A stretch of DNA of 64,000 bases, from assembly GCF_012985465.1 (NCBI RefSeq), contig NZ_JAAQWN010000002.1, forward strand, positions 854,506 through 918,505, given 5' to 3'. Position numbers and translations under genes: made by a program. The notes beneath the pieces were generated by a model. The model saw only the letters and a list, made by a program, of their open reading frames with translations, did not search any database and was not told the origin of the DNA. The DNA is from Pseudomonas sp. WS 5079. GTDB taxonomy: Bacteria; Pseudomonadota; Gammaproteobacteria; Pseudomonadales; Pseudomonadaceae. The first letter of the stretch is position 1. Every line of letters begins with the position of its first letter. Below are positions 25,444 to 36,598 of this stretch, piece after piece.

Positions 25444-28278
25444 TTGGACAAGATCCTGATTCGTGGGGCTAGAACCCACAACCTGAAGAACATCGACCTG
25501 ACCCTGCCCCGGGACAAACTGATTGTCATCACCGGCTTGTCCGGGTCCGGCAAGTCGTCGCTGGCGTTCGATACGCTGTATGCCGAAGGCCAGCGTCGCT
25601 ATGTGGAGTCGCTGTCGGCCTACGCCCGGCAGTTCCTGTCGATGATGGAAAAGCCTGATGTCGACACCATTGAAGGCCTGTCGCCAGCCATTTCCATCGA
25701 ACAGAAATCGACCTCCCACAACCCGCGCTCCACCGTGGGCACCATCACCGAAATCTACGATTACCTGCGCCTGCTGTACGCACGCGTCGGTATTCCGCGC
25801 TGCCCGGACCACGACATCCCTCTGGAAGCGCAGACCGTCAGCCAGATGGTCGACCTGGTGCTGGCCCAGCCGGAAGGCGCCAAGCTGATGCTGTTGGCCC
25901 CGGTAATTCGCGAGCGCAAGGGCGAGCACCTGTCGGTGTTCGAAGAGCTGCGCGCCCAGGGTTTTGTCCGCGCCCGGATCAACGGCAAGCTCTATGAGCT
26001 GGATGAAGCACCAAAGCTGGATAAACAGAAGAAGCACACCATTGATGTGGTGGTCGACCGTTTCAAGGTGCGCGCCGATCTGCAGCAACGTCTGGCGGAG
26101 TCGTTCGAGACCGCGCTGAAACTGGCGGACGGTATCGCCCTGGTGGCGCCGATGGACGACGAGCCAGGCGAAGAAATCATCTTCTCCGCGCGCTTCGCCT
26201 GCCCGATCTGCGGCCATGCCATCAGCGAGCTGGAGCCCAAGCTGTTCTCCTTCAACAACCCGGCCGGCGCCTGCCCGACCTGTGATGGGTTGGGGGTCAA
26301 GCAGTTCTTCGACATCAAGCGCCTGGTCAATGGTGACCTGACACTGGCGGAAGGCGCGATACGTGGCTGGGACCGGCGCAATGTGTATTACTTCCAGATG
26401 CTCGGGTCATTGGCTGCCCACTATAAATTCAGCCTGGAAGTGCCGTTCAACGAACTGCCGGCCGAGCAACAGAAAGTCATCCTCCATGGCAGCGGCTCAC
26501 AGAACGTCGACTTCAAGTACCTGAACGACCGTGGCGACATCGTCAAGCGCTCCCACCCGTTCGAAGGCATCGTGCCCAACCTGGAGCGCCGCTATCGGGA
26601 AACCGAGTCGGCCAGCGTGCGCGAGGAACTGGCCAAGTTCCTCAGCACCCAGCCCTGCCCGGATTGCCGCGGCACCCGCTTGCGTCGCGAGGCCCGCCAC
26701 GTGTGGGTCGGCGAGAAGACCCTGCCGGCGGTGACCAACCTGCCGATCGGTGATGCCTGCGAATACTTCGCCGTACTGAAGCTGACCGGGCGACGTGGCG
26801 AGATTGCCGACAAGATCCTCAAGGAAATCCGCGAGCGCCTGCAGTTCCTGGTCAACGTGGGCCTGGACTATCTGTCCCTGGATCGCAGTGCCGACACCCT
26901 GTCCGGCGGCGAGGCCCAGCGCATTCGCCTGGCCAGCCAGATCGGCGCCGGCCTGGTGGGCGTGCTGTACATCCTCGACGAGCCGTCCATCGGCCTGCAC
27001 CAGCGCGACAATGATCGCTTGCTGGGCACGCTCAAGCACCTGCGCGACATCGGCAACACGGTGATTGTGGTCGAACACGATGAGGACGCCATTCGCCTCG
27101 CGGACTACGTGGTCGATATCGGTCCCGGTGCGGGCGTGCATGGCGGGCATATTGTTGCCCAGGGCACCCCGGCCGAAGTCATGGCCCACCCGGACTCGCT
27201 GACCGGCAAGTACCTGTCTGGCCGGGTAAAAATCGAGGTGCCGGCCAAACGTACCCCACGGAATAAAAAACAGGCACTGCACCTCAAGGGCGCGCGCGGT
27301 AACAACCTGCGCAATGTCGACCTGGAAATCCCCCTGGGCCTGCTGACATGCGTGACCGGTGTATCCGGTTCAGGCAAGTCGACCCTGATCAACAACACCC
27401 TCTTCCCCCTCAGCGCCACGGCATTGAACGGTGCCACCACCCTGGAAGCAGCCGCCCATGACAGCATCAAGGGCCTGGAGCTGCTGGATAAAGTAGTGGA
27501 TATCGACCAGAGCCCGATTGGTCGCACTCCCCGCTCCAACCCGGCGACCTATACCGGGCTGTTCACGCCGATACGCGAACTGTTCGCCGGTGTGCCGGAG
27601 TCCCGCTCCCGTGGTTATGGGCCTGGGCGGTTTTCCTTCAACGTCAAGGGTGGGCGCTGCGAAGCTTGCCAGGGCGACGGCCTGATCAAGGTCGAGATGC
27701 ACTTTTTGCCGGACATCTACGTTCCGTGCGATGTGTGCAAGAGCAAGCGCTACAACCGCGAAACCCTGGAGATCAAGTACAAGGGCAAGAACATCCACGA
27801 AACCCTTGAGATGACTATCGAGGAAGCGCGGGTGTTCTTTGACGCGGTGCCGGCCTTGGCGCGCAAACTCCAGACCCTGATGGACGTGGGCTTGTCGTAT
27901 ATCAAGCTGGGGCAGTCGGCGACCACGCTGTCCGGTGGCGAGGCGCAGCGGGTGAAGCTGTCTCGCGAGCTGTCCAAGCGCGATACCGGCAAGACCCTGT
28001 ATATCCTCGATGAACCGACCACCGGCCTGCACTTCGCGGATATCCAGCAATTGCTCGACGTGCTGCATCGCCTGCGCGACCACGGCAACACCGTGGTGGT
28101 GATCGAACACAACCTGGATGTGATCAAGACGGCCGACTGGCTGGTGGACCTGGGGCCGGAAGGCGGCTCCAAGGGTGGGCAGATTATTGCGGTGGGTACG
28201 CCGGAGCAGGTCTCCGAGATGCCGCAATCCCACACGGGCTACTATCTGAAGCCGTTGCTGGCGCGCGACCGGGCCTGA
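25444..28278 (+). CDS. uvrA: excinuclease ABC subunit A
   Basis: 944-residue damage-recognition ATPase of nucleotide excision repair. It has two ABC units: Walker A motifs GLSGSGKSS (31-39) and GVSGSGKST, and signatures [12 protein letters not shown] and [12 protein letters not shown]. Zinc fingers are CPIC..CPTC and CEAC..CDVC. The start codon is TTG, preceded by GAGG; homology begins exactly here. I saw only a poor LexA-like site upstream, so SOS control is not supported. Confidence 0.98.
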   Translation: MDKILIRGARTHNLKNIDLTLPRDKLIVITGLSGSGKSSLAFDTLYAEGQRRYVESLSAYARQFLSMMEKPDVDTIEGLSPAISIEQKSTSHNPRSTVGTITEIYDYLRLLYARVGIPRCPDHDIPLEAQTVSQMVDLVLAQPEGAKLMLLAPVIRERKGEHLSVFEELRAQGFVRARINGKLYELDEAPKLDKQKKHTIDVVVDRFKVRADLQQRLAESFETALKLADGIALVAPMDDEPGEEIIFSARFACPICGHAISELEPKLFSFNNPAGACPTCDGLGVKQFFDIKRLVNGDLTLAEGAIRGWDRRNVYYFQMLGSLAAHYKFSLEVPFNELPAEQQKVILHGSGSQNVDFKYLNDRGDIVKRSHPFEGIVPNLERRYRETESASVREELAKFLSTQPCPDCRGTRLRREARHVWVGEKTLPAVTNLPIGDACEYFAVLKLTGRRGEIADKILKEIRERLQFLVNVGLDYLSLDRSADTLSGGEAQRIRLASQIGAGLVGVLYILDEPSIGLHQRDNDRLLGTLKHLRDIGNTVIVVEHDEDAIRLADYVVDIGPGAGVHGGHIVAQGTPAEVMAHPDSLTGKYLSGRVKIEVPAKRTPRNKKQALHLKGARGNNLRNVDLEIPLGLLTCVTGVSGSGKSTLINNTLFPLSATALNGATTLEAAAHDSIKGLELLDKVVDIDQSPIGRTPRSNPATYTGLFTPIRELFAGVPESRSRGYGPGRFSFNVKGGRCEACQGDGLIKVEMHFLPDIYVPCDVCKSKRYNRETLEIKYKGKNIHETLEMTIEEARVFFDAVPALARKLQTLMDVGLSYIKLGQSATTLSGGEAQRVKLSRELSKRDTGKTLYILDEPTTGLHFADIQQLLDVLHRLRDHGNTVVVIEHNLDVIKTADWLVDLGPEGGSKGGQIIAVGTPEQVSEMPQSHTGYYLKPLLARDRA

Positions 28279-28293
28279 CTCTTCAGGCCCAAC

Positions 28294-28333
28294 AAAAAGC
28301 CCCTGTCACCGTAGCGGTGACAGGGGCTTTTTT
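28294..28333. terminator. bidirectional terminator between uvrA and ftnA
   Basis: Perfect stem CCCCTGTCACC/GGTGACAGGGG around GTAGC, flanked by AAAAAG on the left and CTTTTTT on the right. It serves uvrA on the plus strand and the ferritin gene on the minus strand. Confidence 0.93.
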
Positions 28334-28346
28334 ATTGCCGGCGGAA

Positions 28347-28811
28347 TCAGAACTGCGATTGCAGGTAATTTTCCAGGCCGATCAATTTGATCAGACCCAA
28401 CTGCTTTTCCAGCCAGTAGGTGTGATCTTCTTCAGTATCGTTCAACTGTACGCGCAGGATTTCCCGGGTCACGTAGTCATTGTGCTTCTCGCAAAGCTCA
28501 ATGCCTTTGCACAGTGCTGCACGAACTTTGTATTCCAGGCGCAAGTCGCTGGCGAGCATCTCAGGCACAGTGGTACCGGTATCCAGGTCGTCAGGACGCA
28601 TACGCGGCGTGCCTTCGAGCATCAGGATACGGCGCATCAGCGCGTCGGCGTGCTGTGCCTCTTCTTCCATTTCGTGATTGATACGCTCGTAGAGCTCGGT
28701 AAAGCCCCAGTCTTCGTACATACGCGAGTGAATGAAATATTGGTCACGAGCTGCCAGTTCGCCCGTCAGCAACGTGTTGAGGTAATCGATTACGTCGGGG
28801 TGACCTTGCAT
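28347..28811 (-). CDS. ftnA: ferritin-like FtnA/BfrA lacking the haem-ligand Met
   Basis: 154-residue four-helix ferritin that stores iron as a 24-mer. Ferroxidase-site residues are visible in [21 protein letters not shown] and [13 protein letters not shown]. Where bacterioferritin has ESIDEMKHAD with haem-ligand Met52, this protein has [11 protein letters not shown], with Ala at the ligand position. It therefore matches the P. aeruginosa FtnA (formerly BfrA, PA4235) type. The start at 28811 gives [12 protein letters not shown]; the longer frame is unsupported. It lies next to katA, an iron-peroxide pairing. Confidence 0.93.
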   Translation of the reverse strand: MQGHPDVIDYLNTLLTGELAARDQYFIHSRMYEDWGFTELYERINHEMEEEAQHADALMRRILMLEGTPRMRPDDLDTGTTVPEMLASDLRLEYKVRAALCKGIELCEKHNDYVTREILRVQLNDTEEDHTYWLEKQLGLIKLIGLENYLQSQF

Positions 28812-28924
28812 CGCCCTACATCTCCCTACTTGAAAGACTGTAGTTTGAACCAAGCGGACCCGCAGGTCACGGGATGAACGGCATAAAAGTGATGTTTTTC
28901 GGAGAAAAGTAGCTGAAATAACGC

Positions 28925-28949
28925 AAAAACCGCCCAAATGAGGGCGGTT
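28925..28949 (-). terminator. terminator after katA
   Basis: On the minus strand AACCGCCC and GGGCGGTT pair around a 6-base loop and are followed by TTTTTG. It sits 18 bases past the katA stop. Confidence 0.88.
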
Positions 28950-28966
28950 CTGCTTATCACTTAGAG

Positions 28967-30415
28967 TTAGTTAAGCGATACACCCAGTGCAGTTGCGATC
29001 CCTTCTCCATACGCCGGATCGGCCTTGAAAAAGTGCTGCAACTGACGCTGAACCACATCGCTGGAAACACCCGCCATCGCGCCGGCGACGTTGTTGATCA
29101 ACAGCGCCTTTTGCTCAGCATTCATCAGGCGGAACAGCGCACCGGCGTGGCTGTAGTAATCCGTGTCTTCGCGGTGATCGTAGCGATCAGCTGCACCACT
29201 CAGAGCCAGCGCAGGTTCTGCGTACTGCGGCGCTTGTTTGGGGGCATCGGCGTAGCTGTTTGGCTCGTAGTTCGGGGCCGCGCCACCGTTGCTGCCGAAC
29301 GCCATGGAACCGTCACGCTGGTAAGTATTGACGGGACTGCGCGGAGCATTCACCGGCAGGTGCTGATGGTTGGTCCCGATACGGTAGCGATGCGCATCGG
29401 CGTAAGCAAAGACACGCCCCTGCAGCATGCGATCTGGCGACAAACCGACACCTGGCACCATGTTGCTTGGACCGAACGCGGCTTGCTCCACTTCGGCGAA
29501 GTAGTTCTGCGGATTGCGGTTCAACTCCAGCTCGCCTACCTCAATCAACGGGAACTCTTTCTGAGACCAGGTTTTGGTCACGTCGAAGGGATTCTCGTAG
29601 TGCGCGTTGGCCTGGGCCTCAGTCATGATCTGGATACACACGCGCCATTTCGGGAAGTCGCCGCGCTCGATGGCCCCAAACAGATCGCGCTGAGCATAAT
29701 CCGGATCGGTACCGGCCAGGCGCGCAGCATCGGCAGGCGCCAGGTTCTTGATGCCTTGCTTGGTCTTGTAGTGCCATTTCACCCAGTGACGCTCGCCATT
29801 GGCGTTGATCAAGCTGTAGGTGTGGCTACCAAAGCCATGCATGTGGCGGTAGCCGTCCGGGATACCCCTGTCCGAGAACAGGATGGTGACCTGGTGGAGC
29901 GCCTCAGGCGAATGCGACCAGAAGTCCCACATCATCTGCGCACTTTTCAGGTTGCTTTGCGGCAGGCGCTTTTGGGTGTGGATGAAATCGGGGAATTTCA
30001 GCGGGTCACGGATAAAGAATACCGGGGTATTGTTGCCAACGATGTCCCAGTTGCCTTCTTCGGTGTAGAACTTCAATGCGAAGCCACGTGGGTCGCGCTC
30101 GGTATCTGCGGAGCCGCGCTCGCCACCCACTGTCGAGAAACGCAGGAAGGTTGGCGTCTGCTTGCCAACAGCGTCAAACAGCTTGGCGCTAGTGTACTGG
30201 GTGATGTCCTTGGTGACCGTGAACGTGCCATAGGCTCCCGAGCCTTTGGCGTGTACACGACGCTCTGGGATGTTTTCGCGGTTGAAATGGGCAAGCTTCT
30301 CGATCAGATGAAAGTCGTCGAGCAACAGCGGGCCACGCGGACCTGCGGAACGGGAATTCTGGTTATCGGCAACGGGAGCACCGCTGGCGGTTGTAAGGGT
30401 TTTATTCTGGCTCAT
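28967..30415 (-). CDS. katA: catalase (clade III, monofunctional haem)
   Basis: 482-residue haem catalase that dismutates hydrogen peroxide. The catalytic His is in [13 protein letters not shown] and the Asn in [16 protein letters not shown]; the proximal haem tyrosine is in [13 protein letters not shown]. It has the length of small-subunit NADPH-binding catalases. GAGGAG precedes the start at 30415. It corresponds to P. aeruginosa KatA (PA4236). The upstream 182-base gap carries an OxyR-like inverted repeat, and the ferritin gene follows downstream. Confidence 0.96.
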   Translation of the reverse strand: MSQNKTLTTASGAPVADNQNSRSAGPRGPLLLDDFHLIEKLAHFNRENIPERRVHAKGSGAYGTFTVTKDITQYTSAKLFDAVGKQTPTFLRFSTVGGERGSADTERDPRGFALKFYTEEGNWDIVGNNTPVFFIRDPLKFPDFIHTQKRLPQSNLKSAQMMWDFWSHSPEALHQVTILFSDRGIPDGYRHMHGFGSHTYSLINANGERHWVKWHYKTKQGIKNLAPADAARLAGTDPDYAQRDLFGAIERGDFPKWRVCIQIMTEAQANAHYENPFDVTKTWSQKEFPLIEVGELELNRNPQNYFAEVEQAAFGPSNMVPGVGLSPDRMLQGRVFAYADAHRYRIGTNHQHLPVNAPRSPVNTYQRDGSMAFGSNGGAAPNYEPNSYADAPKQAPQYAEPALALSGAADRYDHREDTDYYSHAGALFRLMNAEQKALLINNVAGAMAGVSSDVVQRQLQHFFKADPAYGEGIATALGVSLN

Positions 30416-30514
30416 GCTCAATCTCCTCAGGTCAGTCTTGGAACTGCCGGCTAATCGGCTTGGAGGGAGTATTGACCAGGAAGATGACACCATCAAATTT
30501 ATTAAATCATGCTT

Positions 30515-30537
30515 ATCGATAGTTAATTACTAACGAT
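30515..30537 (-). promoter_or_regulatory. OxyR-like inverted repeat upstream of katA
   Basis: A 23-base near-palindrome, ATCGATAGTTAATTACTAACG with AT at the end, contains ATAG-N7-CTAA (30519-30533). This is one base from the OxyR core ATAG-N7-CTAT. It lies 100-122 bases before the katA start codon, a reasonable activator position. Confidence 0.5.
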
Positions 30538-30597
30538 GACTTGGCTCGCATAGCCAAAATTCAATCAATACCCGTCATGAACTTTTCTATCGCCCAC

Positions 30598-30626
30598 AAA
30601 AAACCGGGCACTAGGCCCGGTTTTTC
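30598..30626 (-). terminator. terminator of the alpha operon (after rplQ)
   Basis: AACCGGGC and GCCCGGTT pair around ACTAG, flanked by A and T runs on both sides. It ends the long minus-strand ribosomal block before katA. Confidence 0.92.
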
Positions 30627-30642
30627 GTAGCAGACTGTCGTC

Positions 30643-31029
30643 TTACTCGGCGGATACAGCTTCGCCAGCAGTAGCACGATCAACCAACTCGACGTACGCC
30701 ATAGGCGCGTTGTCGCCAGTGCGGAAACCGCATTTGAGGATGCGCAGGTAGCCACCCTCACGGGTAGCGTAGCGCTTGCCCAGGTCGTTGAAGAGCTTAC
30801 CAACGATAGCTTTCGAGCGAGTACGGTCGAAAGCCAGACGGCGGTTAGCCAGGCTGTCTGTCTTGGCCAAAGTGATCAGCGGCTCAGCAACGCGACGCAG
30901 TTCTTTGGCTTTCGGCAGTGTAGTTTTAATCAGCTCGTGCTCGAACAGCGACACCGCCATGTTTTGAAACATGGCCTTGCGGTGCGAGCTGGTACGGCTC
31001 AGGTGACGACCACTTTTACGATGACGCAT
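30643..31029 (-). CDS. rplQ: 50S ribosomal protein L17
   Basis: 128-residue large-subunit protein, last gene of the alpha operon (rpsM-rpsK-rpsD-rpoA-rplQ). It starts [20 protein letters not shown], the L17 hallmark, and has the usual short bacterial length. A 41-base gap separates it from rpoA and a strong terminator follows its stop. Confidence 0.98.
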   Translation of the reverse strand: MRHRKSGRHLSRTSSHRKAMFQNMAVSLFEHELIKTTLPKAKELRRVAEPLITLAKTDSLANRRLAFDRTRSKAIVGKLFNDLGKRYATREGGYLRILKCGFRTGDNAPMAYVELVDRATAGEAVSAE

Positions 31030-31070
31030 GGTTCATTCCTTACCAAACTCACGTTCGGTGATTACGACGA

Positions 31071-32072
31071 TCAGGCAGTCGCCTTGTCGTCCTTCTTAAG
31101 ACTTGCAGGCGGCCAGTTGTCGAGGCGCATGCCGAGGGACAGACCGCGGGAGGCCAGAACGTCCTTGATTTCAGTCAAGGATTTCTTGCCCAGGTTCGGA
31201 GTCTTCAACAGTTCTACTTCGGTACGCTGAATCAGGTCACCGATGTAGTAAATGTTTTCCGCCTTAAGGCAGTTAGCCGAACGTACAGTCAGTTCCAGAT
31301 CGTCAACCGGGCGAAGCAGGATCGGATCGATCTCGTCTTCCTGCTCGATTACCACTGGTTCGCTGTCACCCTTGAGGTCGACGAACGCAGCCAACTGCTG
31401 TTGCAGGATGGTTGCAGCGCGGCGAATAGCCTCTTCAGGATCCAGAGTACCGTTGGTTTCCAGATCAATAACCAGCTTGTCCAGGTTAGTACGCTGCTCG
31501 ACACGGGCGTTTTCCACCACGTATGCGATACGGCGAACCGGGCTGAACGAAGAGTCAAGCTGCAAGCGACCAATGCTGCGGCTTTCGTCTTCATCGCTCT
31601 GACGCGAGTCGGCCGGTTCATAACCACGACCACGAGCTACAGTGAGCTTCATGTTCAGGGCGCCGTTAGACGCCAGGTTAGCGATTACGTGATCGGGATT
31701 AACGATCTCGACATCATGATCCAGCTGAATATCGGCAGCGGTAACCACCCCCGAACCCTTCTTCGACAAGGTCAGCGTAACTTCGTCACGGCCGTGCAGC
31801 TTGATAGCCAGACCTTTAAGGTTCAACAGGATTTCAATTACGTCTTCCTGTACACCTTCGATGGCGCTGTACTCGTGGAGCACACCGTCAATCTCGGCCT
31901 CGACTACTGCACAGCCGGGCATTGAGGACAACAGGATGCGGCGCAGCGCGTTGCCCAGGGTGTGGCCAAAACCACGCTCGAGAGGCTCGAGAGTGATCTT
32001 GGCGCGGGTTGGACTGACAACCTGCACATCAATGTGGCGGGGTGTCAGGAACTCATTTACCGAAATCTGCAT
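31071..32072 (-). CDS. rpoA: RNA polymerase alpha subunit
   Basis: 333-residue subunit that nucleates core polymerase assembly. The N-terminal domain (about 1-235) contains [20 protein letters not shown], which dimerises. The C-terminal domain (about 250-325) has the [18 protein letters not shown] and [20 protein letters not shown] helices that bind UP-element DNA and activators. In E. coli the alpha operon is repressed by S4, encoded just upstream. Confidence 0.99.
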   Translation of the reverse strand: MQISVNEFLTPRHIDVQVVSPTRAKITLEPLERGFGHTLGNALRRILLSSMPGCAVVEAEIDGVLHEYSAIEGVQEDVIEILLNLKGLAIKLHGRDEVTLTLSKKGSGVVTAADIQLDHDVEIVNPDHVIANLASNGALNMKLTVARGRGYEPADSRQSDEDESRSIGRLQLDSSFSPVRRIAYVVENARVEQRTNLDKLVIDLETNGTLDPEEAIRRAATILQQQLAAFVDLKGDSEPVVIEQEDEIDPILLRPVDDLELTVRSANCLKAENIYYIGDLIQRTEVELLKTPNLGKKSLTEIKDVLASRGLSLGMRLDNWPPASLKKDDKATA

Positions 32073-32094
32073 GGATGCACCTATTTTCTAGCCC

Positions 32095-32715
32095 TTACTT
32101 GGAGTAGAGCTCGACAATCAGGCTTTCGTTGATGTCGGCGGACAGATCACTGCGAGCAGGAACGTTCTTGAAAACGCCCGACTTCTTCTCAGTGTCTACT
32201 TCTACCCATTCTACGCGGCCACGTTGGGCACACAGATCGAGAGCTTGGACAATGCGAAGTTGGTTTTTTGCTTTCTCGCGAATCGCGACCACGTCACCAG
32301 CACGAACCTGGTAGGACGGGACGTTAACGGTTTGGCCGTTTACGCTAACGGATTTGTGCGATACCAGCTGACGGGATTCGGCACGAGTCGAACCAAAGCC
32401 CATACGGTATACAACGTTGTCCAGACGGCATTCGAGCAGTTGCAGCAGGTTTTCACCGGTTGCACCTTTCTTGCCAGCAGCTTCTTTGTAGTAGCCGCTG
32501 AACTGACGCTCGAGAACGCCGTAGATACGACGGACCTTCTGCTTTTCACGCAGTTGGGTGCCGTAGTCGGACTGGCGACCGCGGCGTTGGCCGTGGATAC
32601 CAGGTGCTGCTTCAATGTTGCACTTCGATTCGATCGCGCGCACGCCGCTCTTCAGAAAGAGATCGGTGCCTTCGCGACGAGCGAGTTTGCATTTTGGACC
32701 AATGTAACGAGCCAT
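32095..32715 (-). CDS. rpsD: 30S ribosomal protein S4
   Basis: 206-residue primary 16S-binding protein that starts 30S assembly and, in E. coli, represses its own operon at the rpsM leader. The S4 RNA-binding domain is near 94-155 ([20 protein letters not shown]). The N-terminal zinc-knuckle cysteines are absent, as in E. coli: the sequence is [15 protein letters not shown]. Confidence 0.98.
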   Translation of the reverse strand: MARYIGPKCKLARREGTDLFLKSGVRAIESKCNIEAAPGIHGQRRGRQSDYGTQLREKQKVRRIYGVLERQFSGYYKEAAGKKGATGENLLQLLECRLDNVVYRMGFGSTRAESRQLVSHKSVSVNGQTVNVPSYQVRAGDVVAIREKAKNQLRIVQALDLCAQRGRVEWVEVDTEKKSGVFKNVPARSDLSADINESLIVELYSK

Positions 32716-32733
32716 TCTTTACAATCTCCTGGA

Positions 32734-33123
32734 TTACACGCGGCGCTTCTTCGGCGGACGGCACCCGTTGTGCGGGATTGGCGTCACGTCGGTGATGCTG
32801 GCGATCTTATAGCCACAGCCGTTCAAAGCACGGACAGCAGACTCACGACCTGGACCTGGACCCTTGACGTTAACGTCGAGGTTTTTCAGGCCATATTCCA
32901 GCGCAGCTTGACCAGCACGTTCAGCAGCTACTTGAGCAGCAAACGGGGTGGACTTGCGGGAACCGCGGAAACCCGAACCACCAGAGGTAGCCCAAGAAAG
33001 CGCGTTACCTTGACGGTCGGTGATGGTCACGATGGTGTTGTTAAAAGATGCATGGATGTGGGCGATGCCATCAACCACTGTCTTTTTAACTTTTTTACGA
33101 GGACGAGCAGCAGGTTTTGCCAT
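32734..33123 (-). CDS. rpsK: 30S ribosomal protein S11
   Basis: 129-residue platform protein near the mRNA exit channel. Conserved [21 protein letters not shown] and the basic C-terminus [11 protein letters not shown] are present. It lies between rpsM and rpsD in the alpha operon with gaps of 30 and 18 bases. Confidence 0.98.
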   Translation of the reverse strand: MAKPAARPRKKVKKTVVDGIAHIHASFNNTIVTITDRQGNALSWATSGGSGFRGSRKSTPFAAQVAAERAGQAALEYGLKNLDVNVKGPGPGRESAVRALNGCGYKIASITDVTPIPHNGCRPPKKRRV

Positions 33124-33153
33124 GATAATTTTCCTGTCGATTCGCTGGGGCGA

Positions 33154-33510
33154 TTACTTGCGGATCGGCTTACGCGGACCTTTACGGGTACGCGCGTTAG
33201 TCTTGGTACGCTGACCGCGTACTGGAAGACCACGACGATGACGCAGACCGCGATAGCAACCGAGGTCCATCAAACGCTTGATTTTCATGTTGATTTCGCG
33301 ACGCAGGTCACCTTCAGTGGTGAACTTCGCCACTTCGCCACGCAGCAATTCAATCTGCTCGTCGCTCAGATCCTTGATCTTAGCGGCTGGGTTTACCCCA
33401 GCAACTGCGCAAATTTTCTGCGCAGTAGTGCGACCAACACCATAGATGTAGGTCAGCGAGATAACAGTGTGCTTGTTATCTGGAATGTTAACGCCTGCAA
33501 TACGGGCCAT
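33154..33510 (-). CDS. rpsM: 30S ribosomal protein S13
   Basis: 118-residue head protein that contacts the 50S subunit and P-site tRNA. It begins [20 protein letters not shown] and ends in the basic tail [18 protein letters not shown]. It is the first gene after rpmJ; the 129-base leader between them holds a 9-bp hairpin and is the expected place for S4 autoregulation. Confidence 0.98.
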   Translation of the reverse strand: MARIAGVNIPDNKHTVISLTYIYGVGRTTAQKICAVAGVNPAAKIKDLSDEQIELLRGEVAKFTTEGDLRREINMKIKRLMDLGCYRGLRHRRGLPVRGQRTKTNARTRKGPRKPIRK

Positions 33511-33598
33511 TCAGTGGGACTCCAATTGACAGCTACCTACGCCCCGGAAGCCAAGAAATAGGGCGCGAGATAATATCGCTGTAATAACAAATAATCAA

Positions 33599-33622
33599 CC
33601 CGGCAGCGCACTAGCTGCCGGG
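33599..33622 (-). terminator. hairpin between rpmJ and rpsM
   Basis: CCCGGCAGC and GCTGCCGGG pair perfectly around a 6-base loop. In the minus direction it is followed by TTGATTATTTG, a weak T-tract. It may be a partial terminator or RNA-processing site that separates the spc genes from the alpha operon. Confidence 0.6.
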
Positions 33623-33639
33623 CTTCAAGCGGATCACAC

Positions 33640-33756
33640 TCAGCCTTGGCGCTGTTTGTGACGCGGTTCCGCGCTGCAAATTACTCGAACAACACCTTCG
33701 CGGCGAATAATCTTGCAGTTACGGCACAGCTTTTTCACCGATGCACGAACTTTCAT
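33640..33756 (-). CDS. rpmJ: 50S ribosomal protein L36
   Basis: 38-residue protein read by hand; it translates [20 protein letters not shown] and ends HKQRQG. The zinc-ribbon Cys residues C11, C14 and C27 with H33 are all present, so this is the zinc-containing (C+) form. AGGAG lies upstream of the ATG. It follows secY by 28 bases. Confidence 0.96.
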
Positions 33757-33784
33757 CACCAACTCCTCGAACCTTATGGGGTAC

Positions 33785-35113
33785 TCAGCGCAACATGCCG
33801 CTGCCGTAGCCCTTCAGGTTGGCTTTCTTCATCAGGGATTCGTACTGGTGCGAAACGAGGTGCGATTGTACTTGGGACATGAAGTCCATCACAACCACGA
33901 CCACGATCAGCAACGAGGTCCCGCCAAGGTAGAACGGAACGTTTGCTGCAACCACCAGGAACTGGGGCAACAAGCACACGGCCGTCATATATAGAGCACC
34001 GAACAGGGTCAAGCGGGTCAGAACGCCATCAATGTAGCGCGCCGACTGCTCGCCTGGACGAATACCCGGAATAAAGGCACCGGACTTCTTCAGGTTTTCC
34101 GCTACGTCTTTCGGATTGAACATCAACGCCGTATAGAAGAAGCAGAAGAAAATAATCCCTGCACTAAACAGCAGAATATTCAACGGCTGACCAGGAGCGA
34201 TCGACTGCGAGATGTCCTGCAACCAGCCCATACCTTCAGACTGACCGAACCAGGCACCCAACGAAGCCGGAAACAGCAAAATGCTGCTCGCGAAGATAGC
34301 AGGAATAACACCGGCCATATTCACTTTCAGCGGCAAGTGGCTGGTCTGCGCAGCGAAGACCTTGCGGCCCTGCTGACGCTTGGCGTAGTGAACAGCAATA
34401 CGACGCTGACCACGCTCAATGAACACCACAAAACCGATAATCGCTACTGCCAGCAAACCGATGGCAACCAAGGCGAAGATATTGATATCACCCTGACGTG
34501 CAGACTCGAAAGACTGCCCGATTGCCCTCGGAAGACCGGCGACGATACCTGCGAAAATCAACATCGAGATACCGTTGCCAACACCACGCTCAGTAATCTG
34601 CTCACCCAGCCACATCATGAACATCGCACCAGCCACAAATGTGGTTACTGCAACGAAATGGAAGCCAAAGTCACCAGTGAACGCTACGCCCTGCCCCGCC
34701 AGACCAATGGACATGCCAATAGCCTGGACAAGAGCAAGAACGACGGTGAGGTAGCGGGTGTACTGGCTAATCTTGCGACGACCAGCTTCACCTTCCTTCT
34801 TCAACTGCTCCAGCTGCGGGCTGACGGCGCTCATCAACTGCATGATGATCGATGCCGAAATGTACGGCATGATCCCCAATGCAAAGATGCTCATCCGCTC
34901 CAGCGCGCCGCCGGAAAACATGTTGAACAAGCTAAGAATGGTCCCCTCATTCTGTCGAAACAGGTCTGCGAGTCGGTCCGGATTGATACCTGGAACCGGG
35001 ATGTGTGCGCCTATTCGGTAGACGATAATCGCCAGGAACAGAAAACGCAGACGAGCCCAAAGTTCAGACATACCGCCTTTGCCGAGCGCTGAGAGAGCAC
35101 CTTGCTTAGCCAT
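33785..35113 (-). CDS. secY: preprotein translocase subunit SecY
   Basis: 442-residue channel-forming inner-membrane protein of the Sec translocon with ten helices. The conserved plug region and [13 protein letters not shown] are near the N-terminus, and [23 protein letters not shown] is the typical cytosolic loop. Its partner SecE is encoded at 60.5 kb in this window. Its start lies directly against the rplO stop. Confidence 0.99.
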
Positions 35114-35551
35114 TTATTCCTCGAACTTGCCGCCAGCTGCTTCGATAGCCGAACGCGCACCTTTGGTGGCGCCGATTCCCTTGCCGATAGTGACAGCGCG
35201 AGTCACTTCACCGGACAGCATGATTTTCACACGCTGTACGTTGACGTTGATCACGTTGGCATCTTTCAGGGTCTGCACGGTAACGATGTCGCCTTCCACT
35301 TTAGCCAGCTCGGACAGACGCACTTCTGCGCGGTCCATGGCCTTCAGGGAAACGAAACCGAACTTCGGCAGGCGACGATGCAGCGGCTGTTGACCGCCTT
35401 CAAAGCCTGGAGCGATGGTGCCACCGGAGCGGGAGGTTTGACCTTTGTGGCCACGGCCACCAGTCTTACCCAAACCGCTACCGATACCACGGCCCGGACG
35501 ATGCTTTTCGCGACGGGAACCCGGCGCTGGACTCAGATCATTGAGTTTCAT
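35114..35551 (-). CDS. rplO: 50S ribosomal protein L15
   Basis: 145-residue late-assembly 50S protein. It has the extended glycine/arginine-rich N-terminus [18 protein letters not shown] that penetrates 23S rRNA, and a C-terminal globular domain. There are no bases between its stop and the secY start, and 3 bases separate it from rpmD. Confidence 0.98.
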   Translation of the reverse strand: MKLNDLSPAPGSRREKHRPGRGIGSGLGKTGGRGHKGQTSRSGGTIAPGFEGGQQPLHRRLPKFGFVSLKAMDRAEVRLSELAKVEGDIVTVQTLKDANVINVNVQRVKIMLSGEVTRAVTIGKGIGATKGARSAIEAAGGKFEE

Positions 35552-35554
35552 CGA

Positions 35555-35731
35555 TTAACCCTCGACACGCAGCATGTAGTAAGCCTTGTTGATCATCCCG
35601 CGATTCTCGGGAGTATCCTGGACTTCTACAGTGTGACCGATGCGACGCAGACCCAAACCCTTAACGCACAATTTGTGGTTAGGGATGCGGCCGGTCATGC
35701 TTTTGATCAGCGTTACTTTAACGGTAGCCAT
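35555..35731 (-). CDS. rpmD: 50S ribosomal protein L30
   Basis: 58-residue protein found by hand between rplO and rpsE. It begins [20 protein letters not shown] and ends [12 protein letters not shown], both typical of L30. Spacing is 2 bases to rpsE and 3 to rplO, as expected in the spc operon. Confidence 0.96.
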
Positions 35732-35733
35732 GA

Positions 35734-36234
35734 TCAGAAGATCTCCTTGACGCTTTTGCCACGCTTGGCGGCAATGGATTCAGGAGATTGCATAGCTTTC
35801 AAACCTTTGAAAGTGGCATGAACCACGTTTACCGGGTTAGTCGAGCCGTAGCACTTGGCCAGAACGTTCTGAACGCCAGCAACCTCGAGGACAGCACGCA
35901 TAGCGCCGCCAGCGATGATACCGGTACCTTCAGAGGCAGGCTGCATGTACACCTTCGAAGCGCCGTGAGCGGACTTCATTGCGTACTGCAGGGTGGTGCC
36001 GTTCAGGTCAACTTGGATCATGTTGCGACGAGCAGCTTCCATTGCCTTCTGGATCGCAGCAGGCACTTCACGCGACTTGCCACGGCCGAAGCCAACACGG
36101 CCCTTACCATCACCAACCACGGTCAACGCGGTGAAGGTGAAGATACGGCCGCCTTTAACGGTTTTGGCTACGCGGTTAACTTGAACCAGCTTCTCAATGT
36201 AGCCTTCGTCGCGCTTTTGGTCGTTATTTGACAT
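35734..36234 (-). CDS. rpsE: 30S ribosomal protein S5
   Basis: 166-residue accuracy protein near the decoding centre. The double-stranded RNA-binding-like domain (about 10-75, [16 protein letters not shown]) and the S5 C-terminal domain ([20 protein letters not shown]) are intact. The spectinomycin-linked loop VAKTVKGGR looks wild type. Confidence 0.98.
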
Positions 36235-36237
36235 AAC

Positions 36238-36588
36238 TTAGAACTCCAGCCCAGCTTCACGAGCAGCATCAGCCAGCGCTTTAACGCGGCCGTGGTACTT
36301 GAAGCCAGAGCGGTCGAAAGCCACTTGCGAGACGCCAGCGGCCTTAGCACGCGTAGCGACCAGCTGGCCAACCTTAGTGGCCGCGTCGATGTTGCCAGTG
36401 GCACCATCACGCAGTTCTTTATCCAAAGTCGAGGCGCTTGCCAGGACTTTGTTGCCGTCGGCCGAGATGACCTGGGCGTAGATGTGCTGCGACGAGCGGA
36501 ACACGCAGAGACGCACGACTTCGAGTTCGTGCATTTTCAGGCGTGCTTTGCGAGCGCGACGCAGTCGAGTAACTTTTTTGTCGGTCAT
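36238..36588 (-). CDS. rplR: 50S ribosomal protein L18
   Basis: 116-residue protein that helps bring 5S rRNA into the 50S subunit with L5 and L25. Basic N-terminus [19 protein letters not shown] and the terminal [18 protein letters not shown] are characteristic. It is 3 bases upstream of rpsE. Confidence 0.98.
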   Translation of the reverse strand: MTDKKVTRLRRARKARLKMHELEVVRLCVFRSSQHIYAQVISADGNKVLASASTLDKELRDGATGNIDAATKVGQLVATRAKAAGVSQVAFDRSGFKYHGRVKALADAAREAGLEF

Positions 36589-36598
36589 TTGCTATGCC

